A stretch of 42,694 nucleotides of DNA from Bacteroidota bacterium (GCA_023390775.1 JAEWCF010000093.1:1-42694), one strand, 5' to 3'; positions 16,430 to 25,459 are shown, numbered from the stretch's first letter. Numbers and translations: made by a program. Notes: generated by a model not told the origin, from the letters alone.

Positions 16430-17539
16430 TCATTCGTGAATTAGCGGCAACCGAACCCGGAATACGGTTCCTCCGGGAACATTCGGGAAGGCCGAAATGT
16501 CACCGCGGTGGCTCTTGACGATGCCGTGCACCACACTGAGGCCGAGGCCCGAACCTTCGCCTACGGGCCTGGTCGTGAAAAAGGGATCGAAAATGCGGGC
16601 CCTGACCTGGTCCGGTATCCCAATCCCCTGGTCGGCCACTTCGATGAATAGGTCCTCCATTGTCGCAAATACCTTGACGGTTACCGTCGTCCCCGAAGGC
16701 GAGAACTGGATCGCGTTCACTAGCAAATTGAAAAGGACCTGGGTCAGCTGCAGCGGATCCACCTGCGCGCTGATTTCGGGTTCGTCGCAAATAAAACGAT
16801 GCTCAAGGCCCGATCGCCGGAAATTGGGTTCCACAAGCGCCAACGCCTGCTCAATGATCGGTTTGATGCGTGTCGGGCGAATGTTTTGCGGCATGTCGCA
16901 GGCAAAAAACATCAGCTTTTTGACGATTTCGCGCGCATACACCGCAGCCCGCAGGACCTTTGAGGCATCCTCGCGGATCGCATCGTCGGGTGCGTTTTGG
17001 CTGAGCAGTTCCGCGTAGCCGAGTATGTTTCCCAACGGGGTATTGAGTTCGTGCGCAATTCCGGCCGTGATCTCGCCAAGGACCGATAGCCGGTGGGCCT
17101 GTTCGGCTTTTTTTTGAAGGACCTCAATTTTTTTTTCGTTTACCAGCTTTTCGTAAAATACGGTAAGTTCGTCAGCGACTTTGCGCAGCAGGAGGCGCTC
17201 GTCCTCCAAAAAATGATCGCCGGTATATCGCCTGCCCGAATAATGGACCCGCACATATCCGCGGTCCCTGTCAAAAATCGCCAATCGTTCCTCCTGGAAG
17301 ACGGATTCAAAAGGGATCGGATTGCTGAAGACATGGATATCGTCCAGCCGGATCTCGGCCACGGCATCATCCGGGAACCGCCAGGCCTTCTTCATGATCA
17401 GGGTCACGTTGAGAAAAGCATCGGCCACCGACCCGCCGCCCAGCAAGGCATTGGAAATGTTGTAGAGGCAGGTCAGTTCCTTAATCCTTTCCTGGAGTTT
17501 TTCCTCGGTCGAAATCTCTATGGCAGGTTTTCCGGGCAT
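16430..17539 (-). CDS. soluble NtrB-like sensor histidine kinase
   Basis: This 369-residue kinase has no membrane segment. An N-terminal sensory part of about 135 residues, opening with a coiled KLQERIKELTCLYNIS, is followed by a coiled linker. Then comes HisKA with AGIAHELNTPLGNILGYAELL (His163) and a HATPase domain with NLLVNAIQFS, DQGIGIP, FFTTRPVGEGSGLGLSVV. The N-terminal domain resembles a GAF/PAS-type input but I cannot name it. The next gene, an NtrC-like activator, begins 3 bp after its stop. A TACCTTTG box lies 4 nt before its start, so it can be transcribed separately from the alcohol dehydrogenase gene upstream. Confidence 0.92.
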   Translation of the reverse strand: MPGKPAIEISTEEKLQERIKELTCLYNISNALLGGGSVADAFLNVTLIMKKAWRFPDDAVAEIRLDDIHVFSNPIPFESVFQEERLAIFDRDRGYVRVHYSGRRYTGDHFLEDERLLLRKVADELTVFYEKLVNEKKIEVLQKKAEQAHRLSVLGEITAGIAHELNTPLGNILGYAELLSQNAPDDAIREDASKVLRAAVYAREIVKKLMFFACDMPQNIRPTRIKPIIEQALALVEPNFRRSGLEHRFICDEPEISAQVDPLQLTQVLFNLLVNAIQFSPSGTTVTVKVFATMEDLFIEVADQGIGIPDQVRARIFDPFFTTRPVGEGSGLGLSVVHGIVKSHRGDISAFPNVPGGTVFRVRLPLIHE

Positions 17540-17543
17540 CGAA

Positions 17544-17551
17544 CAAAGGTA
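17544..17551 (-). promoter_or_regulatory. -7 box TACCTTTG for the NtrB-like kinase, with overlapping inverted repeat
   Basis: The minus-strand box is an exact TAnnTTTG match and ends 4 nt before the ATG at 17539. A perfect 6-4-6 inverted repeat, AGGTAA-GCAT-TTACCT (17547-17562), overlaps both the box and the stop codon of the preceding dehydrogenase gene, and could be an operator. Confidence 0.5.
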
Positions 17552-17556
17552 AGCAT

Positions 17557-18621
17557 TTACCTGCTGCCTGCCTTAAGCGAGGCCATGTCGATGACAAACC
17601 TGTATTTGACGTCGCTGCGCAACATCCTTTCATAGGCCCGGTTGATGTCCTGCATGTCGATCATCTCGATTTCCGAAACGATATTGTGCTTTCCGCAAAA
17701 ATCCAGCATTTCCTGGGTTTCGGCAATTCCGCCGATGACCGATCCCGCGACCGCTTTCCGACCGAGGATCATCGGGACCGTATTGAGGACGGGATCAAGG
17801 CCGCCCAGGTAGCCGACCATCACGAGCGTTCCGTCGATGCTCAAGGTCGCGATGTACGGATTGACATCGTGAACATAAGGCACCGTGTCGATGATCAGGT
17901 CAAATCGGCCGGCCGCCGCGCGCATTTCGTCCTCGCTGGTGGAAAAGATGACCTCGTCGGCGCCCAGGTCCATCGCATCGCGGGTCTTTTCGGGCGATCT
18001 TGAAAAAAGCGCCACCGAAGCGCCCAGCCCCTTGGCAAGTTTGATGGCCATATGCCCAAGGCCGCCGAGTCCCACCACCGCAACCCGGCTGCCCGGGCCC
18101 ACCTTCCAATGCCGGAGCGGAGACCAGGTCGTGATGCCCGCGCAGAGCAGCGGGGCGGCGGCAGCGGGATCCAGGTTGTCCGGCATCCTGAGCACGAAGT
18201 CCTCGGTAACCACGATTTTTTCGGAATAGCCGCCATAGGTGACCGAATTTAAATGACGGTCGTGACTGTTATAGGTGCCCGTAAATCCGTTCAGGCAATA
18301 CTGCTCAAGGTCCTTCCTGCAACTCGGACACGTCCGGCAGGAATCCACCAGGCAACCCACACCCACCAGATCGCCTTCCCTGAAACGGCTCACCCGCTCG
18401 CCGACGCGCGTCACCCGCCCTACGATCTCATGTCCGGGAACCGTGGGGTAAACAGTACCGCCCCAATCGTTGCGGGCAGTATGCAGGTCGCTGTGGCAGA
18501 CGCCGCAGTAGAGGATGTCGATTTCGACGTCGGAGGCCGTGGGAAGCCGGCGTTCGATATTCAATTGGATAAGGTCCGCTTGGGGTGCATGGGTGCCCCA
18601 GGCCCTGACTTGGTCGTTCAT
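17557..18621 (-). CDS. zinc-dependent NAD(P) alcohol dehydrogenase (YahK/CAD type)
   Basis: The protein has 354 residues of the medium-chain dehydrogenase family. Catalytic zinc ligands are Cys in YCGVCHSDLH, His in PTVPGHEIVG and a later Cys in LLCAGITTW. The structural zinc lobe C-RTCPSCRKDLEQYC is complete. The nucleotide-binding motif is VVGLGGLGHMAIKLAKGLGA. The DSCRTCPSCRKDLEQYCLNGFTGTYN segment and overall length match the cinnamyl-alcohol/YahK aldehyde-reductase group, usually NADPH-dependent. A TAACTTTC -7-like box is on the minus strand at 18641-18648. It precedes the NtrB/NtrC-like genes with a 17-bp gap. Confidence 0.93.
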   Translation of the reverse strand: MNDQVRAWGTHAPQADLIQLNIERRLPTASDVEIDILYCGVCHSDLHTARNDWGGTVYPTVPGHEIVGRVTRVGERVSRFREGDLVGVGCLVDSCRTCPSCRKDLEQYCLNGFTGTYNSHDRHLNSVTYGGYSEKIVVTEDFVLRMPDNLDPAAAAPLLCAGITTWSPLRHWKVGPGSRVAVVGLGGLGHMAIKLAKGLGASVALFSRSPEKTRDAMDLGADEVIFSTSEDEMRAAAGRFDLIIDTVPYVHDVNPYIATLSIDGTLVMVGYLGGLDPVLNTVPMILGRKAVAGSVIGGIAETQEMLDFCGKHNIVSEIEMIDMQDINRAYERMLRSDVKYRFVIDMASLKAGSR

Positions 18622-18772
18622 GTCAATGGTTTTAGATGGAGAAAGTTACGAATTGAATTCGGCCCGATAGCCATCCGTCAGAAATTTAAAAAGAAAAAAT
18701 CCACCCTGTCCCAATTGAAGATTTTGCAATGGCTTTATTTCTATATTTACGCGCCAAACAAACTGCCCCCAA

Positions 18773-21610
18773 ATGAACGCCGAAAAGGAAAAGAAATTCC
18801 TTAACTGGTTTTTACTGAACCCCCGGATGACGGGGTTTTTGCTGTTCCTGATCTTTCTTATCGTGACCGTTTTGATGGTCTTCCAGCGCTACCTGCTCAT
18901 CCAGGAAAACGATCGGCGGGAGATGAACAATATCATCCGCGTGGTCTACCACAACATTGACCAGTCGCTCAAGAATTCGGTGACCAGTGCGTTGACACTG
19001 GCCTTGACCATTGACGATGACGGCAAACCCGAAAATTTTGAGGAAATCGGGCGAAAGCTCCTCGCATCAAATCCCGGCATCGACGCCGTCCAGCTCGTCC
19101 CCAATGGAGTCATCACCCATGTCTACCCGATGGAGGAAAACCAATCGGTCCTGGGGTTTGATATCCTGAATTCGCCGCCGCACCGCCAGGAGGCGCTCAA
19201 ATCCATAGAAGGCCGCAAGATGTACTTTGCGGGCCCGCTGAAACTTCGCCAGGGCGGCGTGGGCGTGGTGGGACGGCTTCCGGTTTTTAACAAGGAAAAG
19301 TTCTGGGGCTTTTCGGCGGTCATTATCAGGATGGAAACGCTCATCCGCGCATCGGGAATAAATGCAATTGACGATTCCAAATATTACTTCCAGCTTTCCA
19401 AGAGCGGCCCCGACGGTACCGAACGGTTTTTCCTTCCCGGAGAAGTCAGTTTCAAGGATGCCTATCATGAGGTCCTGTCGTTCCCGGACAGCGACTGGAA
19501 CCTGTACCTGATCCCCAAAAATCCAAATGAGGCCATTCTCCAGCTCGTTCCCCTATTCGTGCTGGGCCTGATGCTCTCGGCGCTCTTTGGCGTCATGATC
19601 ACGCTGATCCTGCGCAAACCCGCCGAACTGCAGAAATTGGTCTACAACCAGGCGCGCAACCTTCTCAAGAGCGAGGTGCGTTTCAAGGCGATTTTCGATC
19701 ATGCGCCCATCGGAATGGCACACATTGACGCGAGGACGGGCAGGTTTGTTGAGGTAAACGACAATTTCGTATTGCTGACCGGGTATATCGGGGAGCAGCT
19801 GTCGCAGATGCAGGCTTCGGAACTGACCCACGAGGATGACCGGGCAGACGAAAAGATGCAGCTCGAGGCACTCCTTCGCGGCAAGAGCCGGGGTTTTTCG
19901 ATGGAAAAGCGCATCAATACCAACCGGGGCGAATCGGTTTGGGTGAACTCGACGGTTTCCCCCCTCTGGGCATCGGGCGACACGCCAAGCACCTATATAG
20001 CGATCGTCGAGGATATTTCGATCAAAAAGGAAGCGAAGGAACGAATTTCAAAGAGCGAGGCCCATTTCAAGAGCCTGTTCGAGGATTCCCCGGTGGCTCT
20101 CTGGGAAGAAGATTTTTCGGCTGTGCGCAATCATTTGGAGGAACTGGGGCTGATGGGCCTCTCGCCCAAGTCGGTCATGACCTTTTTGCGCGAGAATCCA
20201 CACGAGGTGCAAAAGTGCATTTCGCTGGTCCGGATCCTTGACGTAAACAATGAATGCGTCGTGCTCAATTACCCCAAGACCAAGCAGGAGCTCACCCAGG
20301 GCCTCACGGGCTTGCTCGACGAGGAATCCACAGCCGGCTTTATCAGGCAATTGGTCGCGATCACCTCGGGGGTCAGCGGCATTTCCATGGATACGAAGCT
20401 GCGCCGTGAATCGGGAGAGGTTTTGGACATCCATCTTCGTTGGGGCGTCATGCGCGGGTATGAAAAAACCCTGGAAAGGGTCATGATTTCGGCAGAAGAC
20501 ATTACGGCGCAAAAGGAATCGCAACGCATCATCAGCAATACGCAGAAACGCATCGAAACCCTTGTGAACACGGTGGACGGGATTGTATGGGAATGCGATT
20601 TTGAAACCTACATGTTCACCTTCATCAACCGCAAGGCCGAGGAAATCGCCGGATATCCGATCGAACAATGGCTGAGCGATCCGAATTTCTGGGCCTCGAC
20701 CATCCATCCCGAAGACCGGGAATACGCAGTGAGTTTTTGTGCGGTCAACGCCGAAAAGCGCCGGCAGTACAGCTTCGAATACCGAATGATCCACCGGGAC
20801 GGATCGATCCTATGGATACGCGACATCGTTAACGTCATCCACGAAAACGGGCGACCCGTGAGCCTTCGGGGCATCATGATCGACATCACCAAGGCCAAGG
20901 AGGCCGAACAGGACCTCAATAAATCGCTGCAACTGGTAACCGAGCAAAACGAGAGGCTTCACAATTTCTCCTACATCGTCTCGCACAATTTGCGCTCGCA
21001 CACGGCCAACATCCAGAGCATCGCCAATCTCATCGAGTCGGCGGATTCCGACGAGGAGAGGCATGAGATGATCGGCATGCTCAAGACCGTATCGGGCAGC
21101 CTGAACGATACGATGGTCCACCTGAACGACCTGCTCAACATCAAGGCGAACGTCGGGCTGGGCAACGAATCGCTCAACCTGCGCCAATACATCGACAACA
21201 CGCTCGCGGTCCTGCACGAACAAATCGTCGCCAAGGACGTCGTGTTGCAATACGATGTGCCGCCTTCGGTGACGGTGGATTACAACCCGGCCTACCTCGA
21301 GAGCATCCTGCTCAACCTTTTGTCCAATGCCATCCGGTACAGCGACCCGGAACGGCAACCCCGTATCTCGATTACCTGGGCAAGCCGCGACCACCGCAAC
21401 ACGCTGACAATTGCCGACAACGGCATCGGCATCGACCTGCAGAAAAACGGCGACAAGCTTTTCGGGATGTACAAGACATTCAACGGGAACCCCGATGCCC
21501 GCGGGATCGGGCTCTTCATCACCCGCAACCAGATCGAGGCCATGGGGGGAAGCATCACCGTGGATTCCACGCCCGGCACCGGCACTGCCTTCACGATTTT
21601 CTTCCGTTAG
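18773..21610 (+). CDS. CHASE/PAS hybrid-input sensor histidine kinase
   Basis: This 945-residue membrane kinase has helices at about 20-42 and 256-280 that bracket a periplasmic CHASE-type domain (MEENQSVLGFDILNSP, MYFAGPLKLRQGG, GFSAVIIRMETL). Three PAS/PAC units follow at about 300-420 (FDHAPIGMAHI, YIAIVEDIS), 430-580 (more divergent) and 593-712 (IVWECDF, LRGIMIDIT). The H-box is IVSHNLRSHTANIQ with His738. The HATPase has LLNLLSNAIRYS, ADNGIGID, ARGIGLFITRNQIEAMGG. There is no receiver domain and no adjacent response regulator, so it is an orphan. A TATATTTA -7-like box lies at 18742-18749. Confidence 0.93.
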   Translation: MNAEKEKKFLNWFLLNPRMTGFLLFLIFLIVTVLMVFQRYLLIQENDRREMNNIIRVVYHNIDQSLKNSVTSALTLALTIDDDGKPENFEEIGRKLLASNPGIDAVQLVPNGVITHVYPMEENQSVLGFDILNSPPHRQEALKSIEGRKMYFAGPLKLRQGGVGVVGRLPVFNKEKFWGFSAVIIRMETLIRASGINAIDDSKYYFQLSKSGPDGTERFFLPGEVSFKDAYHEVLSFPDSDWNLYLIPKNPNEAILQLVPLFVLGLMLSALFGVMITLILRKPAELQKLVYNQARNLLKSEVRFKAIFDHAPIGMAHIDARTGRFVEVNDNFVLLTGYIGEQLSQMQASELTHEDDRADEKMQLEALLRGKSRGFSMEKRINTNRGESVWVNSTVSPLWASGDTPSTYIAIVEDISIKKEAKERISKSEAHFKSLFEDSPVALWEEDFSAVRNHLEELGLMGLSPKSVMTFLRENPHEVQKCISLVRILDVNNECVVLNYPKTKQELTQGLTGLLDEESTAGFIRQLVAITSGVSGISMDTKLRRESGEVLDIHLRWGVMRGYEKTLERVMISAEDITAQKESQRIISNTQKRIETLVNTVDGIVWECDFETYMFTFINRKAEEIAGYPIEQWLSDPNFWASTIHPEDREYAVSFCAVNAEKRRQYSFEYRMIHRDGSILWIRDIVNVIHENGRPVSLRGIMIDITKAKEAEQDLNKSLQLVTEQNERLHNFSYIVSHNLRSHTANIQSIANLIESADSDEERHEMIGMLKTVSGSLNDTMVHLNDLLNIKANVGLGNESLNLRQYIDNTLAVLHEQIVAKDVVLQYDVPPSVTVDYNPAYLESILLNLLSNAIRYSDPERQPRISITWASRDHRNTLTIADNGIGIDLQKNGDKLFGMYKTFNGNPDARGIGLFITRNQIEAMGGSITVDSTPGTGTAFTIFFR

Positions 21611-21710
21611 GAATAAGTTGTAACAAATTGCAAAAATTCTATAACGGTTTCGAAATGAAGTTGGTGAACTTTGGAAACGTCGGCTCACAGGCCGGCCCAA
21701 AGTCAAATCT

Positions 21711-22244
21711 ATGCAGCTTAACATCAAGACCCCCGGCACAGTCGAGGAAGTGACCGCACTGCGGACCCTGTTTGAAGATTACCTCAAGATGGTTTATTGG
21801 ACCGAGCGGGCACTCGTACCGGCGTTTTCACAGATGATCGGGCAGATCGCCTCAAAAGACATCGCCCGGCTTTTGATGCTGCATACCGCAAATACCAGTA
21901 TTCACGGGGACAGGCTGGAAAAAATATTTTCGAGCATCGGGATCAGGGCCGAGGAAAAACGCTTCGAACCCATCGAAAGCCTCCTGAACGAAATCGAGGG
22001 GGTGGTCGCGCAAACGCAGATGGGTGCCGTCCGCGACGCCGCCATCATTGCGTTGGTACAGCACATCATCCACAGTGAAATCGCCTCTTACGGCACACTC
22101 AAATCATTTGCCCTGACGCTTAAGGAGGAAGATGTGGTGGTTCTGCTTGAGCGCAACCTAGAGGACGAAAAGGACCTGGACCTCAAACTTTCGGTGATCG
22201 CCGAAGCCTATGTGAACGACGAAGCGGCCAATAAGGAATTCTGA
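21711..22244 (+). CDS. YciF/DUF892 ferritin-like protein
   Basis: This 177-residue four-helix protein has the DUF892 (YciE/YciF) pattern: FEDYLKMVYWTERALVPAFSQM, then HTANTSIHGDRLEKIF, then a helix with VQHIIHSEIASYGTLKSFA, and EDEKDLDLKLS near the end. The conserved acidic and His residues of the ferritin-like metal site are present. Homologues are stress-induced in many bacteria. Its stop overlaps the next gene's start (TGATG at 22242-22246), tying it to the short-chain dehydrogenase. A GAACTTTG box (one mismatch) lies at 21666-21673. Confidence 0.88.
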   Translation: MQLNIKTPGTVEEVTALRTLFEDYLKMVYWTERALVPAFSQMIGQIASKDIARLLMLHTANTSIHGDRLEKIFSSIGIRAEEKRFEPIESLLNEIEGVVAQTQMGAVRDAAIIALVQHIIHSEIASYGTLKSFALTLKEEDVVVLLERNLEDEKDLDLKLSVIAEAYVNDEAANKEF

Positions 22245-23095
22245 TGAAACCGAGATCATTTCCCAAACAATCCCAGATACTGCCCGGTGAGGAATCCAAG
22301 ATGACCCCGGATCCCGAAGTGATTCGGGAGGGCTACCGCGGAAGTGGGAAGCTTGAGGGAAAAGTGGCACTGATCACCGGCGGCGACAGCGGCATCGGCA
22401 GAAGCGTCGCGGTACATTTTGCCCGAGAGGGCGCAGACGTTGCGATCGCCTACCTCAAGGAGGACAACGACGCCCGCCAGACGCGGGACATGGTGCGGGC
22501 CGAAGGCCGGAAATGCATCCTGATTAAAGGTGATTTGCGAAAGCCTGCCTTTTGCAGGAAAATCGTTTCGCAAACCGTTGAGAAACTGGGCAAACTGAAT
22601 ATCCTGGTCAACAACGCGGCCATGCAGGTCCCCGAAAAATCAGTGAAGGATATCAGCCTCGCCAATTTGCAGGCGACCTTCGAGACCAATATCTACCCGT
22701 TTTTCCATACGGTCTCCGAGGCGATGAAACATCTCAACAAGGGCGATGCGATCATCAACACAACCTCAGTAACGGCTTACCGGGGAAGCGAGCACCTGCT
22801 CGATTACTCAAGTACGAAGGGGGCCATTGTGACCTTTACCAGATCGCTGTCTTCGATGCTCGTGGACAGGCAGATCCGGGTGAACGCGGTGGCCCCCGGA
22901 CCCATCTGGACTCCGCTAATCCCGGCGAGTTTCTCCAAAGAGGAAGTCGCGAAATTCGGGCAGGACGTCCCGATGAAACGCGCGGGGCAGCCTTCGGAAG
23001 TGGCACCGGCGTATGTTTACCTCGCCTGCGAGGACAGTTCCTATATGACGGGCCAGGTCCTGCACATCAACGGAGGCGAACTCATTGGTGGATAA
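22244..23095 (+). CDS. short-chain dehydrogenase/reductase, general-stress-protein type
   Basis: The protein has 283 residues. After an N-terminal extension (PKQSQILPGEESKMTPDPEV) typical of the YghA/GSP39-like group comes a classical Rossmann fold. It has cofactor motif TGGDSGIG (45-52), NNAAMQ, the catalytic Ser and Tyr-x-x-x-Lys in INTTSVTAYRG and DYSSTKGA, and the PG motif in AVAPGPIWTPLIP. The C-terminal VLHINGGELIGG is also characteristic. The substrate is unknown. It is translationally coupled to the YciF-like gene and followed 18 bp later by a small membrane-protein gene. Confidence 0.92.
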   Translation: MKPRSFPKQSQILPGEESKMTPDPEVIREGYRGSGKLEGKVALITGGDSGIGRSVAVHFAREGADVAIAYLKEDNDARQTRDMVRAEGRKCILIKGDLRKPAFCRKIVSQTVEKLGKLNILVNNAAMQVPEKSVKDISLANLQATFETNIYPFFHTVSEAMKHLNKGDAIINTTSVTAYRGSEHLLDYSSTKGAIVTFTRSLSSMLVDRQIRVNAVAPGPIWTPLIPASFSKEEVAKFGQDVPMKRAGQPSEVAPAYVYLACEDSSYMTGQVLHINGGELIGG

Positions 23096-23113
23096 TAACT
23101 TAACTATATAGAC

Positions 23114-23335
23114 ATGAACAAGAACCTTATTGTGGGCATCGCAGCGGGAGTTGCCGCCCTCGCCGTAGCCGGCATCATCGCGCGGCGCACCGGGGCCCTT
23201 GAGACGCTCCTGGGCAAAATCCGCGAATTGGCGGACTCGATGGAAAAATTTGACTTCGACAAATTCGGGATGGAAGACGTCATCCCAAAAGGCGAAGACC
23301 GAAATGTGATCAAGAACCTCACCCAGGCAAACTAG
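23114..23335 (+). CDS. small single-pass membrane protein
   Basis: This 73-residue protein has one N-terminal membrane helix (LIVGIAAGVAALAVAGIIA, residues 5-23), a basic RR pair, then an acidic, amphipathic tail (LLGKIRELADSMEKFDFDKF). It has no recognised family. It follows the stress-type dehydrogenase gene by 18 bp and precedes a strong terminator, so it closes the three-gene cassette 21711-23335. Confidence 0.75.
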   Translation: MNKNLIVGIAAGVAALAVAGIIARRTGALETLLGKIRELADSMEKFDFDKFGMEDVIPKGEDRNVIKNLTQAN

Positions 23336-23364
23336 AAAAGCATCCCGCGGGATGCTTTTGTTTT
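23336..23364. terminator. bidirectional intrinsic terminator
   Basis: Positions 23336-23359 are a perfect 24-bp palindrome with arms AAAAGCATCC and GGATGCTTTT around CGCG. The plus strand continues with GTTTTATC and the minus strand reads A/T-flanked as well. It separates the convergent small membrane-protein gene (ends 23335) and the secreted nuclease gene (ends 23363). Confidence 0.88.
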
Positions 23365-25324
23365 ATCTTACGATCAGTTTAAGCACCTGCGAATGGTTTG
23401 CCGTCGTGATCCGCGCCAAGTAAATTCCGCCGGGTAGGTTGATAGGCACGGCCGCTCCGTCCTGAATTTGGGTTTCCATCACAAGGGTTCCGCCGACCGA
23501 AAAAATTTGCAGGGTTCCCTGTTCGGAAAGCCCGGAAATCGCAATGTGCCCGGAAGCGGGATTGGGCGCGATCGAGAAACGGGGCGCAACGGGTGTAGCG
23601 CTCGACAGTGCAAAAGACCACGGTTGCCCGTACTGCGAACCGAAAAGATATTCGGCCAAAAGGGGATAATCGATAAACGGATTGCGGTTCATCTGCCAGG
23701 CCTGCACGACATTGTTGCGGTTCATCTCAAAATCGTCGGCGGGATCCTGCACATTCCACTGCAAAAGGCTGGCAAGGTCGGCCATTTGCCCTACCGTGGT
23801 GTCCGGCGGGTTGCCGTTGACCAGGCTCAGCCCGTTATACCGGACGGCCATATAGAACAGCGAGCGCGCCACATCGCCTTTCCAGCTTCCCGAATTGCCC
23901 GAGGGACCGTTGTAATCCGTCCCGTAATCGCGATTGCTGCGCGTGGTGTTTTCGGGGCCGTCCTCCGCCCTGATGTGGTGTGCATCCGAATGTCCCGCCA
24001 ATATGTCATTTGCATCGGTGGGAGCAAAAACATTGATTCCGTCGGCGGTGGAAGAAGTCGCGTCGGCAAATCCCCCGCGCGATTGCGGGAAGATATGTTC
24101 ACGGTTCCAAAATCCCACGCTGCTCGAGGTGCTCTGGAATTTGTATTTGGCCCTCGGCACCTCGACATACATCAGCCAGACCTCATTGCTGTTGAGCGGG
24201 TTCTGGTCGGCCTGTTTGAGGATGAGCTCGGCGTCGCCATACGTGTGTTCGCGCACAATTGCCGGATCGGCGATGATGGCCTGAAGCGCGGCCCGCAATT
24301 CCTCCCCTGCCTTTCCTTCCAGCGAAGAATAATATCCGGCCGGCGCGCTCGAGGCGACGATGCCGTAAGTAGGATTGGTGGGCGTGCCCCATGGCGAAGT
24401 CGTAAAGTCGTTGTCAATGACGCGCACCTCTACAAAATCGTTCAGGCGATTATAACCCGAAGGCAAGGCGCCAAAACGCACGATGGCGAGTTCGTCGCCG
24501 TCATCGGTCGAATCGTCAACCAGGTTCACCACCACGCTCGCCGACTGGCTTCCCGCGGGGATCGTAACCTGCTGGTTGGTGGAATAATCGGCCGAATTGA
24601 ATGTCCCGTTGCTCAGCAAAAAATTGAAGGTCAGGTCGGCCGAAACCGATTGTTGCGCGGTGAAGGTCACGGTAAATGAACCGCCTTCGCCCAGTAGCGC
24701 AGTGGAGACCGCGATCGAGAGACCGTTGAAGGTAAAGCCGCTGCCATCGTTGTGCGCACCGGGAGTCGGAGCCTTGACTTCATACGTGCCGTCGGGTTTG
24801 CGCTGGATGGATTGCGTGGTGCCCAAACCGTTGATGTTTTCGTTGACCTGAATCGTTTCGCCAAGCAGGTTCATGAGCTCGGTCGCTGCGGGGTCGCTGG
24901 TGTCATAAACCAATGCATCCACGAGGTTTGCCGTTGTTGCAAGCGTGCCATCGGGAAAGTCCGAGGGGTTCCCCAAATATAGCGCTACGGCATCGGCGCC
25001 ATTTTGAATGATGCTCGTGGAGAAAAGCCTTTCGGGAACGGGTGAAACGCCGGAGTTGCCAATCAGCACCAGGCCATTGACATCGGTGACCAGCCCATCC
25101 AAATCGAGGGTGAAATAGCTTCGGTTTCCCGTACTCGAGGTCCCCGATCCATTGTAAAGGACCAGGACATAACCGTCAAGCGAAAAACCGGGAGTCTCGC
25201 TGCGGAGTTCGATGAATTCCTTGTCATCGGTGCTAGGCGTGTCCGAATCGAGTTCGTTGATCACGACCTGCGACTGCACGCACCAGGCCGAACAGAGCAA
25301 AACAGGCAGTAAAAATTTTTTCAT
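23363..25324 (-). CDS. T9SS-secreted endonuclease I with lamin-tail domain
   Basis: The protein has 653 residues. The start at 25324 gives a signal peptide (MKKFLLPVLLCSAWCVQSQ); the open frame upstream lies antisense to the J-domain gene and is not part of it. Residues about 20-160 form a lamin-tail domain (VVINELDSDTPSTDDKEFIEL). A Calx-beta-like region follows (about 180-280, ending VRVIDND). The endonuclease I (EndA/NucM) domain is at about 290-550, with NREHIFPQSRGGF and SDAHHIRAEDG. A T9SS C-terminal sorting domain closes the protein (FSIAPNPASGHIAIS, GIYLARI, LKLIVR). It probably degrades extracellular DNA for nutrients or biofilm turnover. A TACATTTG box lies on the minus strand at 25342-25349. 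Confidence 0.92.
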   Translation of the reverse strand: MKKFLLPVLLCSAWCVQSQVVINELDSDTPSTDDKEFIELRSETPGFSLDGYVLVLYNGSGTSSTGNRSYFTLDLDGLVTDVNGLVLIGNSGVSPVPERLFSTSIIQNGADAVALYLGNPSDFPDGTLATTANLVDALVYDTSDPAATELMNLLGETIQVNENINGLGTTQSIQRKPDGTYEVKAPTPGAHNDGSGFTFNGLSIAVSTALLGEGGSFTVTFTAQQSVSADLTFNFLLSNGTFNSADYSTNQQVTIPAGSQSASVVVNLVDDSTDDGDELAIVRFGALPSGYNRLNDFVEVRVIDNDFTTSPWGTPTNPTYGIVASSAPAGYYSSLEGKAGEELRAALQAIIADPAIVREHTYGDAELILKQADQNPLNSNEVWLMYVEVPRAKYKFQSTSSSVGFWNREHIFPQSRGGFADATSSTADGINVFAPTDANDILAGHSDAHHIRAEDGPENTTRSNRDYGTDYNGPSGNSGSWKGDVARSLFYMAVRYNGLSLVNGNPPDTTVGQMADLASLLQWNVQDPADDFEMNRNNVVQAWQMNRNPFIDYPLLAEYLFGSQYGQPWSFALSSATPVAPRFSIAPNPASGHIAISGLSEQGTLQIFSVGGTLVMETQIQDGAAVPINLPGGIYLARITTANHSQVLKLIVR

Positions 25325-25341
25325 AGCGTAGGTTGAACGGG

Positions 25342-25349
25342 CAAATGTA
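25342..25349 (-). promoter_or_regulatory. -7 box TACATTTG for the secreted nuclease
   Basis: An exact TAnnTTTG match on the minus strand lies 17 nt before the ATG at 25324. No matching -33 element is seen. Confidence 0.5.
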
Positions 25350-25435
25350 CGCGATGTTTTTGCGCGCCGGAGGGATGAATCGATAAAAATTCGCCGGCGG
25401 AATGTTAAATAAATCAGGACATTGCGGGAATCGCG

Positions 25436-25443
25436 TACTTTTG
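25436..25443 (+). promoter_or_regulatory. -7 box TACTTTTG for the J-domain gene
   Basis: An exact TAnnTTTG match lies 16 nt before the ATG at 25460; the leader contains a run of T. Confidence 0.5.
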
Positions 25444-25459
25444 CGCGAAATTTTTTTTT

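Noticed and set aside
20810..21739. 309-codon minus-strand frame inside the PAS kinase gene
   Set aside because: It is antisense to HisKA/HATPase coding sequence and has no recognisable domain.
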